The notes under the pieces were generated by a model. It ran no database searches and was not told where the DNA came from. It saw only the letters and a program-made list of their open reading frames with translations. Shown in pieces: positions 50,987-59,321 of a stretch of DNA of 64,000 bases. The DNA comes from Pseudomonas mucoides (GTDB lineage: Bacteria; Pseudomonadota; Gammaproteobacteria; Pseudomonadales; Pseudomonadaceae). Numbering within the stretch: position 1 is the first letter of the stretch; every line of letters begins with the position of its first letter. Location: assembly GCF_015461845.1 (NCBI RefSeq), contig NZ_JACOPW010000009.1:1-64000 (forward strand), read 5' to 3'. The translations under genes and the position numbers were made by a program.

Positions 50987-52797
50987 CAGCTGAGGTTGGC
51001 GCCGACCTGAATTTTCCCGACTTCGATGCCAAGGGTTTTCAGGACGGTGTTGAGCAGGTTGTCGAGCAGCGGGCTGAGGATCGAGTTCAGCGTTGTCGTC
51101 AACAGCGACAGCACGCTGGTCAACAGCGAGTTCAGCAAATCGAAAACCGCCTGCAGCAGGAAGCCGGGACTGAATGACGGGGTGTGAACAATCAATGGCA
51201 AGGGATTGATCGCCTGCGACAAGCCGGAGATCGCATTGGTGGCGGTCAAGGTATAAGGCGGACTGGAGGGGGCCAACCCGACTTTCGGCGGGTTGATGAA
51301 CGTGGTTGATGCGCTGGTCGGCACGACGGGGCTGTCGATCCTGAGTTCAGCGCCACCACCGGAAAAGGGCACGCCGGCATGCCGGATATCGAGCAAGGTG
51401 AAGGGCGTGACGCTCAGAGGCGCAATCGAGGAGGCCCAATTGGAGTTGACCCGCCCGACCCGCAATTCAGCCACGGTGGTGGTGGTGAAAGCGGTCAGGC
51501 TTTTATTGGATTCGCTGGCGCAGGTGTAGTCGGTGACGTAACTGCTGCCCCCGCCCGCCTCAAGACTCACGTCCAGATTGGGATTGGGCAATACATACAA
51601 ATCGAGTCCCAGTAACCCGGTGACCACAGACAAAGTGCTCGTCACCAAACCGGTCAGGTTAGTGACCAGCGACAAATCCAGGCTCACCAACACCCGGACC
51701 TGCGCGGTGCGCACATAGATTCGATTGGCGCCCAACGGCGCCAGTTTTGCCAAGGCCGGGTTACCCACTACCGACAACTGTGGCGGCTCGATCACCTTGA
51801 TGTTTGCCGTGGCCCCGAGGCCCAACCCCAACAGATTCACCGGAAGCGTGCCCGTCAGCGCACTCTTGCTGTTGCCCAGTTCGATAAACGCCTGGACCAG
51901 TTGAAAGGCATTCACGTTAGCGTTCAGGCCGGACGCGGTGCTGCCCGTCTGCAACTGCAAGATGTCACCCAAATGCACTTTGAGCGGATTGACGACGGTG
52001 TTGGCCAGCGCATTCAAACCGGTCTGAACGTCCGCCGTCGCGCCATTGGCCTGGGCCACGGTCGCGGCAGCTCGCAGCAGCTGGCCCACCGTGGCGTCTG
52101 CGCCGAGCAATTGGGTGTAGTCGCCGGCGGTGACCTGCAGGTCAACGGCAAGCTGATCCATGTATTTGAGCAGGTTGATATTGGCAGCCACCAAACCGTT
52201 CCAGCTGGCGACGGTCAAGTTGATCGGCGCACCGCTCAAGCCAGACAACATACCGTTCAACAAATTAACGTCTGCCAGCGTGCTTTGAATACTCAGTTGG
52301 GCCACCGGCGGCCCCGCGACACCCGCAACGGCCGTGGCGCTCAGGTTAATGGTCGAGTTGGCAGGGGAGCCGCCGAACATCGCTCCGAGACCGCCGACCA
52401 GACTCTGCGGCACCACATGGCTGGCGATGACCCGGATCGCTTCGCTTTTGCTCGGGTCCGCCGCGAATACCCGAAGGTTGCCGGCGTTCACGGTCACCGC
52501 GCCGCAGGCAACGGCCAAGGCGCGGCCAGCGCTGGGGAGGGCGAAACCATTGCGTTGGGCGCTGGCGGTGGCGTAGGTGACGGCGGAGGCGCCGACCAGG
52601 CAGTCACCGCCCCGTGTGGCGGCTTCCAGCGCAGCCATGTCGGCGACCCGTTGCAGGTTGCGTTTTTCCAGGTAGAGCCGGCCGGTGTCGACCACAACCA
52701 CCAGGCACAATAGCGCCGCCGCCATGGTCAGCGCCGCCATCAAGCCAATCGCCCCCCGTTGCCGGGCCGGTCCACGAAACTGCAAGCGGGGAGACAT
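50956..52797 (-). CDS. tadG: TadG-like pilus-associated protein
   Basis: A 613-aa protein. An N-terminal TadE/TadG-type helix (QRGAIGLMAALTMAAALLCL, about 13-35) is followed by YLEKRNLQRVADMAALEAAT, a common Tad motif. The large periplasmic part is rich in Leu, Asn, Thr and Ser, with repeated LLTSVLSLLTTTLNS-like stretches near the end. Start at MSPRLQFRGP (52797). In PAO1 tadG lies next to the tad operon; here it is after pprA on the opposite strand. It is longer than most TadG proteins. Confidence 0.85.
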   Translation of the reverse strand: MSPRLQFRGPARQRGAIGLMAALTMAAALLCLVVVVDTGRLYLEKRNLQRVADMAALEAATRGGDCLVGASAVTYATASAQRNGFALPSAGRALAVACGAVTVNAGNLRVFAADPSKSEAIRVIASHVVPQSLVGGLGAMFGGSPANSTINLSATAVAGVAGPPVAQLSIQSTLADVNLLNGMLSGLSGAPINLTVASWNGLVAANINLLKYMDQLAVDLQVTAGDYTQLLGADATVGQLLRAAATVAQANGATADVQTGLNALANTVVNPLKVHLGDILQLQTGSTASGLNANVNAFQLVQAFIELGNSKSALTGTLPVNLLGLGLGATANIKVIEPPQLSVVGNPALAKLAPLGANRIYVRTAQVRVLVSLDLSLVTNLTGLVTSTLSVVTGLLGLDLYVLPNPNLDVSLEAGGGSSYVTDYTCASESNKSLTAFTTTTVAELRVGRVNSNWASSIAPLSVTPFTLLDIRHAGVPFSGGGAELRIDSPVVPTSASTTFINPPKVGLAPSSPPYTLTATNAISGLSQAINPLPLIVHTPSFSPGFLLQAVFDLLNSLLTSVLSLLTTTLNSILSPLLDNLLNTVLKTLGIEVGKIQVGANLSCHSGRASLLL

Positions 52798-52907
52798 CGC
52801 GCACTCCTTTGCCGGTGCACTGCCGGGGCTTTCTCCGATCGTGAAGAGCAGTGTAGACAAGGGTTGGCCAGAATGCTGGCAACTCGCCAGCCCAGACAAC
52901 AAAAACC

Positions 52908-53004
52908 CTTGTAGGAGTGAGCCTGCTCGCGATAGCAGAGTGTCAGTCGACATCAATTTTGACTGTTACACCGCTATCGCGAGCAGGCTCACTCCTACAA
53001 GGGG
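52908..53004. repeat. REPIN
   Basis: Arms TTGTAGGAGTGAGCCTGCTCG and its inverse are near-perfect; the spacer has TCGACATCAATTTTGACTG. It is the same class as 12983-13070 and 32852-32943, including related spacers. Confidence 0.9.
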
Positions 53005-53005
53005 A

Positions 53006-53572
53006 TTAGTGGGCTAATTTGGGTGGATAGTTGGCCAGGATGCGCGCCACGGTTTCGTGGATCGCAGTGCTGCGATCCGACGGGTTCGGCGAGCCGCTGA
53101 GCAGTTGCTCGTCGCTGCCGCGCCACACTAGTTTGCCGTCCTTGCCGTCGAGCAGGTCGATCTGGATGGTCGCCACTTTGTAGCTGACGTTGCGGGTTTC
53201 GTTGTACATCGGCGCACCCCAGTAACCGTTCCAGGGGTTGCCATAACCGCCGCCATAGCTGGTGGTGACTTGTTGCTGGCGCTCTTCGACGATCAGATAG
53301 GTTTGTACGTTCAAATCGCCCCGGGTGCCGGTGGCGGCCGGGCGCAAGCCGCGCTGATCAAGCTGATCGGTCACCGATTCACGGATGCGTTGTTCGGTCA
53401 GGTCACTCTTGATCCGCGGATCATCCGGGCGGTATTGCAGGGCCGGTTCTTTCCAGCTCCAGCTGCGGTAGGCGGCAAAATCGCGGCTGGCGTCAAAGTC
53501 ATGATTGACCTGGTTGGCGGCGCAGGCACTGAGCAGCGCGGCCACAACCAGTACAGCGAGACGGCGGAACAT
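53006..53572 (-). CDS. DUF4136 lipoprotein, copy 1
   Basis: A 188-aa lipoprotein with lipobox LLSAC (Cys17). The DUF4136 fold follows, with DFAAYRSWSWKEP near the N-terminus and KLVWRGSDEQLLSG near the C-terminus, separated by a Gly/Tyr/Asn-rich loop (SYGGGYGNPWNGYWGAP). It is expected at the inner face of the outer membrane. Function of the family is unknown. It follows its paralogue by 52 nt. Confidence 0.84.
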   Translation of the reverse strand: MFRRLAVLVVAALLSACAANQVNHDFDASRDFAAYRSWSWKEPALQYRPDDPRIKSDLTEQRIRESVTDQLDQRGLRPAATGTRGDLNVQTYLIVEERQQQVTTSYGGGYGNPWNGYWGAPMYNETRNVSYKVATIQIDLLDGKDGKLVWRGSDEQLLSGSPNPSDRSTAIHETVARILANYPPKLAH

Positions 53573-53624
53573 GATCTTTCTCCGGTTGAGGCGTCACCTG
53601 CGCAATGCTTCTTATCGACAGAAG

Positions 53625-54239
53625 CTAACTCGGAGGATACGCCGACATTGCCTTTTCTACAGCCTTTCGCAGGGCATCGGCTTGTTCGCTCTGGCTGCCG
53701 CTTTGGCCGGTTTCGGCGCTGCCGCTCCACACCGGCTGACCGGTGCCGGCGTCGTACAGATCCACCTGCACCACCAGGACTTGCTCCTGATACGTGCGCA
53801 CGATCGGCACGCTGCCGTACATGCCGTAACCGTTGCCATAGTGGTTGTAACCGCCATAACCAGCGCCGTAATAACCGTAGTCGTCGCGCTCCTGGCGCAA
53901 GCGGGTTTCGATGTGCAGGTTGGCGCTGACAAACAGGTCGGCCGGACGGTTATCGTGCAGCGGACGCAAGCCGCGCTGATCGAGGGCGTTGCTGACCACT
54001 TCGGCCACCTGCGCCGGGTCGGCCCAGGTGGTGCCCGGCGGCAGATGGCCGTCGAGCCACGCCCAGCTGCGATAACGCCCATAGTCATGAGGCGGCGCCG
54101 GGTAGGCGCTGCGATCGAACACCTTGGCAGCGCCCGGCGGCGCTGGCGGGATCGGGTTCGACGACGCCACATACGGGTTGCCGCCCTGACAGGCCGCCAG
54201 CCCGAGACAGATCACCAGTAACCCTGAACGACTTTTCAT
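53625..54239 (-). CDS. DUF4136 lipoprotein, copy 2
   Basis: A 204-aa lipoprotein, with lipobox GLAAC (Cys17), then a Pro-rich tether and the DUF4136 fold: YGRYRSWAWLDG and QPVWSGSAETGQ match copy 1. Its central loop is strongly Gly/Tyr-rich (DDYGYYGAGYGGYNHYGNGY). It starts 12 nt after cmoM and is probably in that operon. The two copies are clearly paralogues but well diverged. Confidence 0.84.
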   Translation of the reverse strand: MKSRSGLLVICLGLAACQGGNPYVASSNPIPPAPPGAAKVFDRSAYPAPPHDYGRYRSWAWLDGHLPPGTTWADPAQVAEVVSNALDQRGLRPLHDNRPADLFVSANLHIETRLRQERDDYGYYGAGYGGYNHYGNGYGMYGSVPIVRTYQEQVLVVQVDLYDAGTGQPVWSGSAETGQSGSQSEQADALRKAVEKAMSAYPPS

Positions 54240-54251
54240 TTCGAGCTCCGA

Positions 54252-55001
54252 TCAGACCGGCCGACAGATCCAGTGCAAGTAGCGCCCGAGCCCGGCAAAG
54301 CTCGGGTGACGACGGTGGGCCAGTTCCATTTCGAGCAGGTCCACCAGCTCGGCACGGGCCTGGAATTCCACGGGCATATAGTCGTGAAAAACCCGCACGC
54401 CACTCTGGGTTTCGACCTGCCACAAGCCCTCAAGTTGCGCCGCCAATTCCCGCGGGTCGAGCGGTTGTTGCGGGGTCAGGCTCTGCTTTTCGCCCGCCAT
54501 GTCGTTCTTGCGCATCTTGCGAAAGTGGCCCTTGAGCAGGTTGCGGTAAATCAACGCATCGCGGTTGTAGAAGGCCAGGGACAACCAGCCGTCTTTTTTC
54601 GTCAATTGATGCAATACCGGCAAAATCGCGTGAGGTTCGGCCAGCCATTCCAGCACGGCATGGCACAGGACCAGGTCGTAGGGTTCGGTGAGCTGACCGA
54701 GCAGTTCCTGCCACGGTGCCTGGATGAAAGTCGCGCTCTGCCCCGCCTCGGCGAAACGTTGGCGGGCGCCTTCGAGCATCGGTTCGGCGGGCTCGGCCAG
54801 CGTGACGTCGTGACCACGCTGGGCCAGCCACAACGACATGTGGCCCAGGCCGGCGCCGATGTCGAGCACACGCAGCGGCCGGTCCGGCAGGGTTTCGGCC
54901 AGGTCGGCCTGAAGCACCGCCAGGCGGATTGCGCCTTTGGCCCCGCCGTAGATTTTTTCGGCGAAGCGTGTCGCCAGTTGATCGAAATGACGATCACTCA
55001 T
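54252..55001 (-). CDS. cmoM: tRNA 5-carboxymethoxyuridine methyltransferase CmoM
   Basis: A 249-aa SAM-dependent methyltransferase. Motif I is VLDIGAGLGHMS (about 44-55), with LCHAVLEWLAEP (about 116-127), LAFYNRDAL and SGVRVFHDY matching E. coli CmoM. It makes mcmo5U at the tRNA wobble position from cmo5U. The start overlaps the stop of the pyrophosphohydrolase gene (TGATG), so the two are coupled. Confidence 0.9.
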   Translation of the reverse strand: MSDRHFDQLATRFAEKIYGGAKGAIRLAVLQADLAETLPDRPLRVLDIGAGLGHMSLWLAQRGHDVTLAEPAEPMLEGARQRFAEAGQSATFIQAPWQELLGQLTEPYDLVLCHAVLEWLAEPHAILPVLHQLTKKDGWLSLAFYNRDALIYRNLLKGHFRKMRKNDMAGEKQSLTPQQPLDPRELAAQLEGLWQVETQSGVRVFHDYMPVEFQARAELVDLLEMELAHRRHPSFAGLGRYLHWICRPV

Positions 55002-55303
55002 CAGCTGAACCTCTTTTCGCTGTCCGCGAGTTTGCTGAGCACGACTTCATTCATGTCCAGCCCCAACTCGCTGCACAGCAGCAATAAATAGAGCACGATG
55101 TCGCCGACTTCCTGCCCGGCATGGGCGAGCTTGTCGGCCGGCAATTGACGCGACTGGTCTTCGGTCAGCCACTGGAAAATCTCCACCAGCTCGGACATTT
55201 CCACGCTGGCGGCCATGGCCAGGTTTTTCGGGCTGTGGAATTGCCGCCAGTCGTTGCGGTCACGGATGGCATGCAGGCGTTCGGTCAGTTCAACAAGGTT
55301 CAT
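55001..55303 (-). CDS. MazG-like nucleotide pyrophosphohydrolase
   Basis: A 100-aa all-alpha NTP pyrophosphatase (RS21-C6/MazG-like). The metal-binding helices show SVEMSELVEIFQWL (about 34-47, EXXE) and EVGDIVLYLLLLC (about 66-78, EXXD). It probably removes dCTP analogues or other damaged dNTPs. Start at MNLVELTERL with AGGAG upstream. First gene of the cmoM/DUF4136 operon. Confidence 0.86.
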   Translation of the reverse strand: MNLVELTERLHAIRDRNDWRQFHSPKNLAMAASVEMSELVEIFQWLTEDQSRQLPADKLAHAGQEVGDIVLYLLLLCSELGLDMNEVVLSKLADSEKRFS

Positions 55304-55458
55304 CGGGCTCTCCTGAAGGCGTATAGCTTCGGGGGGATGGCCGGGGATGGCAAGGGCGCTTTTCCCACAGGTGCAGTGCAACCCTCTATGCTTGTGGGGA
55401 ACTCGCCACTGCGATCAATGGCCCAAGGCTCAACCACTTACATCAGGACGTTAACGAC

Positions 55459-55752
55459 ATGCAGGTAGAAGGTTTTTTCGAATGGCTCGGCCAGGCGCTC
55501 GGTTCGGTCATCCGCTTTATCGTTGACGCCCTCAGTGGCTTGTTCAACCTGTTGAGCCACGCCGGCAGCAACTTTGTCGATGGGTTGTCCCGGACACTGG
55601 GGATGGACACTTCGATCATCAACATCATTGCGCTGATCCTGGGGTTGATGCTGTTGTGGTCGGCGATTCGGGCGTTCATGAATGCGTCGGTCATCATGGG
55701 GATTATCTGGTTGCTGTTGGGGCTGTGGCTGCTGAGCTGGATCATCCACTGA
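55459..55752 (+). CDS. Small membrane protein, unknown function
   Basis: A 97-aa protein with an amphipathic N-terminus (EGFFEWLGQALGSVIRFIVD) and two strongly hydrophobic segments at the C-terminus (about 52-70 and 75-95). No family is recognised. Codon use is normal for the region. It lies between divergent mazG-like and downstream dinF. Either an inner-membrane stress protein or a small stabilising subunit would fit. Confidence 0.72.
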   Translation: MQVEGFFEWLGQALGSVIRFIVDALSGLFNLLSHAGSNFVDGLSRTLGMDTSIINIIALILGLMLLWSAIRAFMNASVIMGIIWLLLGLWLLSWIIH

Positions 55753-55766
55753 CACCCAAAAATCTC

Positions 55767-55821
55767 TGTAGGAGCGAGCCTGCTCGCGATTGATCATTCC
55801 CACGCAGAGCGTGGGAACGAT
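55767..55821. repeat. REP element plus a second palindrome class
   Basis: A single REP (TGTAGGAGCGAGCCTGCTCGCG, 55767-55790) is followed by a different palindrome, ATTCCCACGCAGAGCGTGGGAA (55796-55817). I recall the second one as another common Pseudomonas repeat. Both lie 45 nt before dinF. Confidence 0.8.
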
Positions 55822-55866
55822 CACCTCCAACTATCGCTACAATGCCGGCTTCGCCAAGGAGCCTGC

Positions 55867-57207
55867 ATGTCCAACCTGATTGCCGACTGGCGTGACCGCC
55901 CGACCCATCGCCGGGTCTGGGCGCTGGCTGCGCCGATGATTCTGTCGAACATTTCCGTACCGCTGGTGGCGCTGGTCGACAGTACGGTCATCGGCCACCT
56001 GCCCCACGCCCATCAGTTGGGGGCCGTCGCTATCGGGGCCAGTTTGTATACCTTCCTGGCCTGGGCCATGGGTTTTCTGCGCATGGGCTCCACCGGTTTC
56101 GCGGCGCAGGCTGCCGGCCGCGGGGATGGCGCAGCGTTGCGGCAGATTTTGCTGCAAGGCTTGTTATTGGCGATGGGGCTGGCGATTGTCCTGGGGGCCG
56201 CGGGTGTTCCCTTGAGCGGCGTCGCGCTGCACTTCATGCAACCCTCGGCAGAGCTGGATCAACTGACCCGCGAGTTTTTCCACACGCGGCTGTTCGGACT
56301 GCCGGCAGCGCTGGCCAGTTATGCATTGGTCGGCTGGTTCCTCGGCACCCAGAACGCCCGGGCGCCGCTGGCGATTCTGCTGAGCACCAACCTGGTGAAC
56401 ATCGCGCTGAACCTGTGGTTCGTCCTTGGGCTGGAATGGGGCGTGGTCGGTGCCGCCCGCGCCTCGGTGATTGCCGAATGGAGCGGCGCACTGATCGGTT
56501 TGCTGATGACGCGCAAAGCCTTGCACGCCTACCCCGGTCATATCGTCTGGGCCGCGTTGGCCCTGTGGCAGAGTTGGCGGCCATTGCTGGCGGTCAATCG
56601 CGACATCTTCATCCGCAGCCTGGCGCTGCAATCGGTGTTTTTCCTGATCACCGTGCAAGGCGCGCGACTTGGCGATGCCACCGTTGCCGCCAACGCACTG
56701 CTGCTGAACGGCTTACTGCTGACGGCCCACGCACTGGACGGTTTGGCGCATGCCGTGGAAGCCCTGTGCGGGCACGCCATCGGCGCCCGTGATCGAGGGG
56801 CGCTGCGGCGTTCTCTGGTGGTCGCCTGCGGCTGGTCATTGCTGGCGAGCCTGGGCTTTGCCGTGCTGTTTGCGTTCGCCGGGCATGTGTTTATCGAGAT
56901 GCAGACGAACATCCAGAGCGTGCGCGACACCGCCTTCATCTACCTGCCCTACCTCGCCGCGCTGCCGCTGATTGCGGTATGGAGTTACCTGCTCGACGGG
57001 CTGTTCATCGGTGCCACTCGCGCCCGGGAAATGCGCAACGGCATGCTGTTGACCGTGGTTCTGCTGCTGCCTTTCGCCTGGGCGCTGCAAGGCTTGGGCA
57101 ACCATGGACTGTGGATCACCTTTCTGCTGTTCATGGTGTTGCGCAGCCTGACCCTCGGTGCGTTTGCCTGGTACTTGCGCAAGAACGACGGCTGGTTCAC
57201 TGGATGA
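55867..57207 (+). CDS. dinF: MATE-family efflux transporter DinF
   Basis: A 446-aa twelve-helix MATE protein of the DinF branch. The N-terminal APMILSNISVPLVALVDSTV and GFLRMGSTGFAAQAAG blocks match, as do VEALCGHAIGARD and YLLDGLFIGATRAREMRNGM in the second half. It exports cationic compounds or bile-salt-like molecules with H+ or Na+. It is not beside lexA here, and I see no LexA box. Its last 11 bp overlap the convergent DUF4123 gene. Confidence 0.88.
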   Translation: MSNLIADWRDRPTHRRVWALAAPMILSNISVPLVALVDSTVIGHLPHAHQLGAVAIGASLYTFLAWAMGFLRMGSTGFAAQAAGRGDGAALRQILLQGLLLAMGLAIVLGAAGVPLSGVALHFMQPSAELDQLTREFFHTRLFGLPAALASYALVGWFLGTQNARAPLAILLSTNLVNIALNLWFVLGLEWGVVGAARASVIAEWSGALIGLLMTRKALHAYPGHIVWAALALWQSWRPLLAVNRDIFIRSLALQSVFFLITVQGARLGDATVAANALLLNGLLLTAHALDGLAHAVEALCGHAIGARDRGALRRSLVVACGWSLLASLGFAVLFAFAGHVFIEMQTNIQSVRDTAFIYLPYLAALPLIAVWSYLLDGLFIGATRAREMRNGMLLTVVLLLPFAWALQGLGNHGLWITFLLFMVLRSLTLGAFAWYLRKNDGWFTG

Positions 57208-58021
57208 TGGGGTCAGGGCCCTCTCTGGGTTGAGCGTTCTGCCACAGGGTGCGCAGGCTATCGAGACGCGCCTGCTGGGTGGCGCCCGACAAAGGCAGTT
57301 CAGGCTTTGCGCCGGGGTGCTGCAAACGTAGCCACAACCAGCCGTCGAGCACCGGTCGCTCGCTGAAGCCCAGCGCCAGCCCTTCCCTCAGATGGGACCA
57401 TAGACGGGTGTAATCGCGACCGGTGGATTGGCTCCAGCGCCAGGCATGCTGCTCCAGCAGGCAGGTTTGCAAAGCGTCGCGCTGACGCGCACTGAGATCT
57501 TCCTCAATCCCTAGCGGTTTGACGACAAGCCCTGGATTGAACAACTGCTGCCAGCCCTGACAACCGATGGCCCGATCAGCCCAGGTTCCACCGAACCAGC
57601 GTATCTGCCGGATCGGACCGAGCCAGCGACTCAGTTCCGGGGCATCGCAGGCATCGAAAAAGTAACTGGCCGTGTGGGAGTTGTAGAAACTCAGCAAGGC
57701 GCGGTGGTGCAGGCCAACAGTGACGGTGAGCATGCGGCGTAAATGCTCGAGCAACTGTGACGCAGGCGCCTGACTGACCAGCCACAACCCGCTCCAGAGG
57801 TGGGGTTCGCGCAGACAACGCTCGGCCAGCGCCGGGCATCCCTTGAGGTCGACCAGCACGGGCCCGTGATCCCGTAACGACTGCCATTCGGTGTCGTCAA
57901 ACAGCCCGTACTGGCGGACGTGGGCAAAGGGTTGCCGCAGCGTTGCTCCGGCCCCGGGTACGCCCGGCACATCGAGCAAGAGCCATTGTGAAGTTGGATC
58001 GGGAGCCTGGGCGGCAATCAT
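57197..58021 (-). CDS. DUF4123 T6SS adaptor (Tap/TEC-like)
   Basis: A 274-aa DUF4123 protein. The N-terminal half has QWLLLDVPGVPG, QSLRDHGPVLVDL and WSGLWLVSQAPASQLLEHLR, typical of the family. DUF4123 proteins are chaperones that load a cargo effector onto the VgrG encoded next to them. Here the ATG overlaps the vgrG stop by 4 nt. No effector gene follows: the next sequence is the 3' end of dinF. The C-terminal ~100 residues may hold the cargo-binding part. Confidence 0.85.
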   Translation of the reverse strand: MIAAQAPDPTSQWLLLDVPGVPGAGATLRQPFAHVRQYGLFDDTEWQSLRDHGPVLVDLKGCPALAERCLREPHLWSGLWLVSQAPASQLLEHLRRMLTVTVGLHHRALLSFYNSHTASYFFDACDAPELSRWLGPIRQIRWFGGTWADRAIGCQGWQQLFNPGLVVKPLGIEEDLSARQRDALQTCLLEQHAWRWSQSTGRDYTRLWSHLREGLALGFSERPVLDGWLWLRLQHPGAKPELPLSGATQQARLDSLRTLWQNAQPREGPDPIIQ

Positions 58022-59088
58022 GGTGCACCGCTCTGGCCAAGCTGTGTCGCTGCCCGGCACGCGCAAAGGACTTGTGTGCAATGTACGAAACTGCCCCCGC
58101 CGGGTAGCAGACACAGCAACACCAACGGTTCGCTGGACTGTAACAGGCGCAACAATCCATCAACCGACACATTGTTATCCGCCACCACAGCGGGCTGCGC
58201 ATCGGCCAAGCCTGGCGCCTGGGCGACTGGCGGGCCGCAAAGAAATCCGGTGATGAGCGGTTGATCGGGATCGCCTTCGATAAAGCTCACCAGCACCTCA
58301 AGACCTTCTCTCATTGGCAGGGTGTGGGCGCCGCTCAATTCAGGCGCTATCGACAACCAACAGTGGCTGGGGGCCGCGCCTTCGCCCTGATAGAGCCAGT
58401 CAAATTGCACCGCGACAGGTCTGGCTACATCGGGTTGAGGCTCATCGACTTCGACCACCCAAGCCCGTTGCAGGCTGTGCATTCGGGGGCCAGTGGACAA
58501 ATTCATCGGAGGCAACTCTGTGCCGTCCTGAACATGCCCGTCACCCAAGACCAGACAATGACCACGCCTGCGGTGCTCGAAGTGGTAATGCAGGCGTTCC
58601 TGCGCGCATAGCCGCTGGAAAAACTGCAGGTCCGATTCCTGATACTGCGTGCAGAAATCCCGAGGCGGGTAATCGCCGGTCAACTCGAAACGCCGATCCT
58701 TGCCGGCAATGCCATGTTCCTTGAGTACCTGGGCGAGGATCTCCGGGACCGAACGGTTGCTGAAAATACGCTGGCTGAATCGCTGGGCCAGGCAGGCCAG
58801 TTTCGGCTTCAGGCGTACACGACAGCGCCTGGGTGTGGCGCTCTGTCCGGCCTGGACCAGTTCATGCAACTGTCCGTGAAAACCGTTTCCCGGTGGACCG
58901 ACATGCAAAAAGGCCGGCCGGTACAACAGGCTTGCCAGGTCCAGTGCCGGATCGTCAATCAGCAGCTCCATGTTGAACTCAAAAGGTTCGCTGATCGCGT
59001 CACTGCCGCTAAAGGCCAAGACCGCAAAGGGATCAGGCAGACCCTCTACATCCAGACGAAATGACGGCTCGTTGGCTGGATCGAACAT
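58018..59088 (-). CDS. vgrG: Short VgrG-like T6SS spike protein
   Basis: A 356-aa VgrG-like protein, about half the usual length. The gp27/gp44-like part (about 1-200) has SEPFEFNMELL, SNRSVPEILAQVL and QYQESDLQFFQRLCAQE. The OB-fold (about 215-290) has VQFDWLYQGEG, WLSIAPELSG and EVLVSFIEGDPDQPLITG. The gp5-type beta-helix needle that normally follows is missing, replaced by ~60 residues with four Cys (LCLLPGGGS, HCTQVLCAC). Whether this is a truncated relic or a compact functional class is open. DUF4123 is translationally coupled. Confidence 0.82.
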   Translation of the reverse strand: MFDPANEPSFRLDVEGLPDPFAVLAFSGSDAISEPFEFNMELLIDDPALDLASLLYRPAFLHVGPPGNGFHGQLHELVQAGQSATPRRCRVRLKPKLACLAQRFSQRIFSNRSVPEILAQVLKEHGIAGKDRRFELTGDYPPRDFCTQYQESDLQFFQRLCAQERLHYHFEHRRRGHCLVLGDGHVQDGTELPPMNLSTGPRMHSLQRAWVVEVDEPQPDVARPVAVQFDWLYQGEGAAPSHCWLSIAPELSGAHTLPMREGLEVLVSFIEGDPDQPLITGFLCGPPVAQAPGLADAQPAVVADNNVSVDGLLRLLQSSEPLVLLCLLPGGGSFVHCTQVLCACRAATQLGQSGAP

Positions 59089-59253
59089 CGGCGATTCTCT
59101 ACAGGAGGGGCGGCTGGGGATTCTCTCTGAGAGAGTTGGCCGAGTAGAGAGCTGAACTACAACTTAGGAAATGACCTACGCGAAAAGAAGACCACATCGC
59201 AGGGATAGACGAGGATGTGAGTCATTTCGCGGGAAATCAAAGACGCGTCGCAC

Positions 59254-59302
59254 CAGGTCATCTGAAATTTCCGCAGCGTGCGGAACATTTTCAGACAACC
59301 TG
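59254..59302. repeat. 49-bp imperfect palindrome between speA and vgrG
   Basis: Left arm CAGGT-CA-TCTGAAA-T-TTCCGCA, a 3-nt centre (GCG), and a right arm whose inverse reads CAGGT-TG-TCTGAAA-ATG-TTCCGCA. Nineteen positions pair in each arm. It lies 19 nt past the speA stop, with no T tract on either strand. A separate short pair, GAAATGAC/GTCATTTC (about 59167-59228), lies beside it. Confidence 0.75.
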
Positions 59303-59321
59303 ATGGGAGCGGTGCCCTACC

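Noticed and set aside
55867..57207. SOS-controlled dinF
   Set aside because: No CTGT-N8-ACAG site seen near the start, and lexA is not adjacent.
57197..59088. Prophage tail remnant
   Set aside because: VgrG shares folds with phage spikes, but the DUF4123 partner is specific to T6SS and no other phage gene is present.
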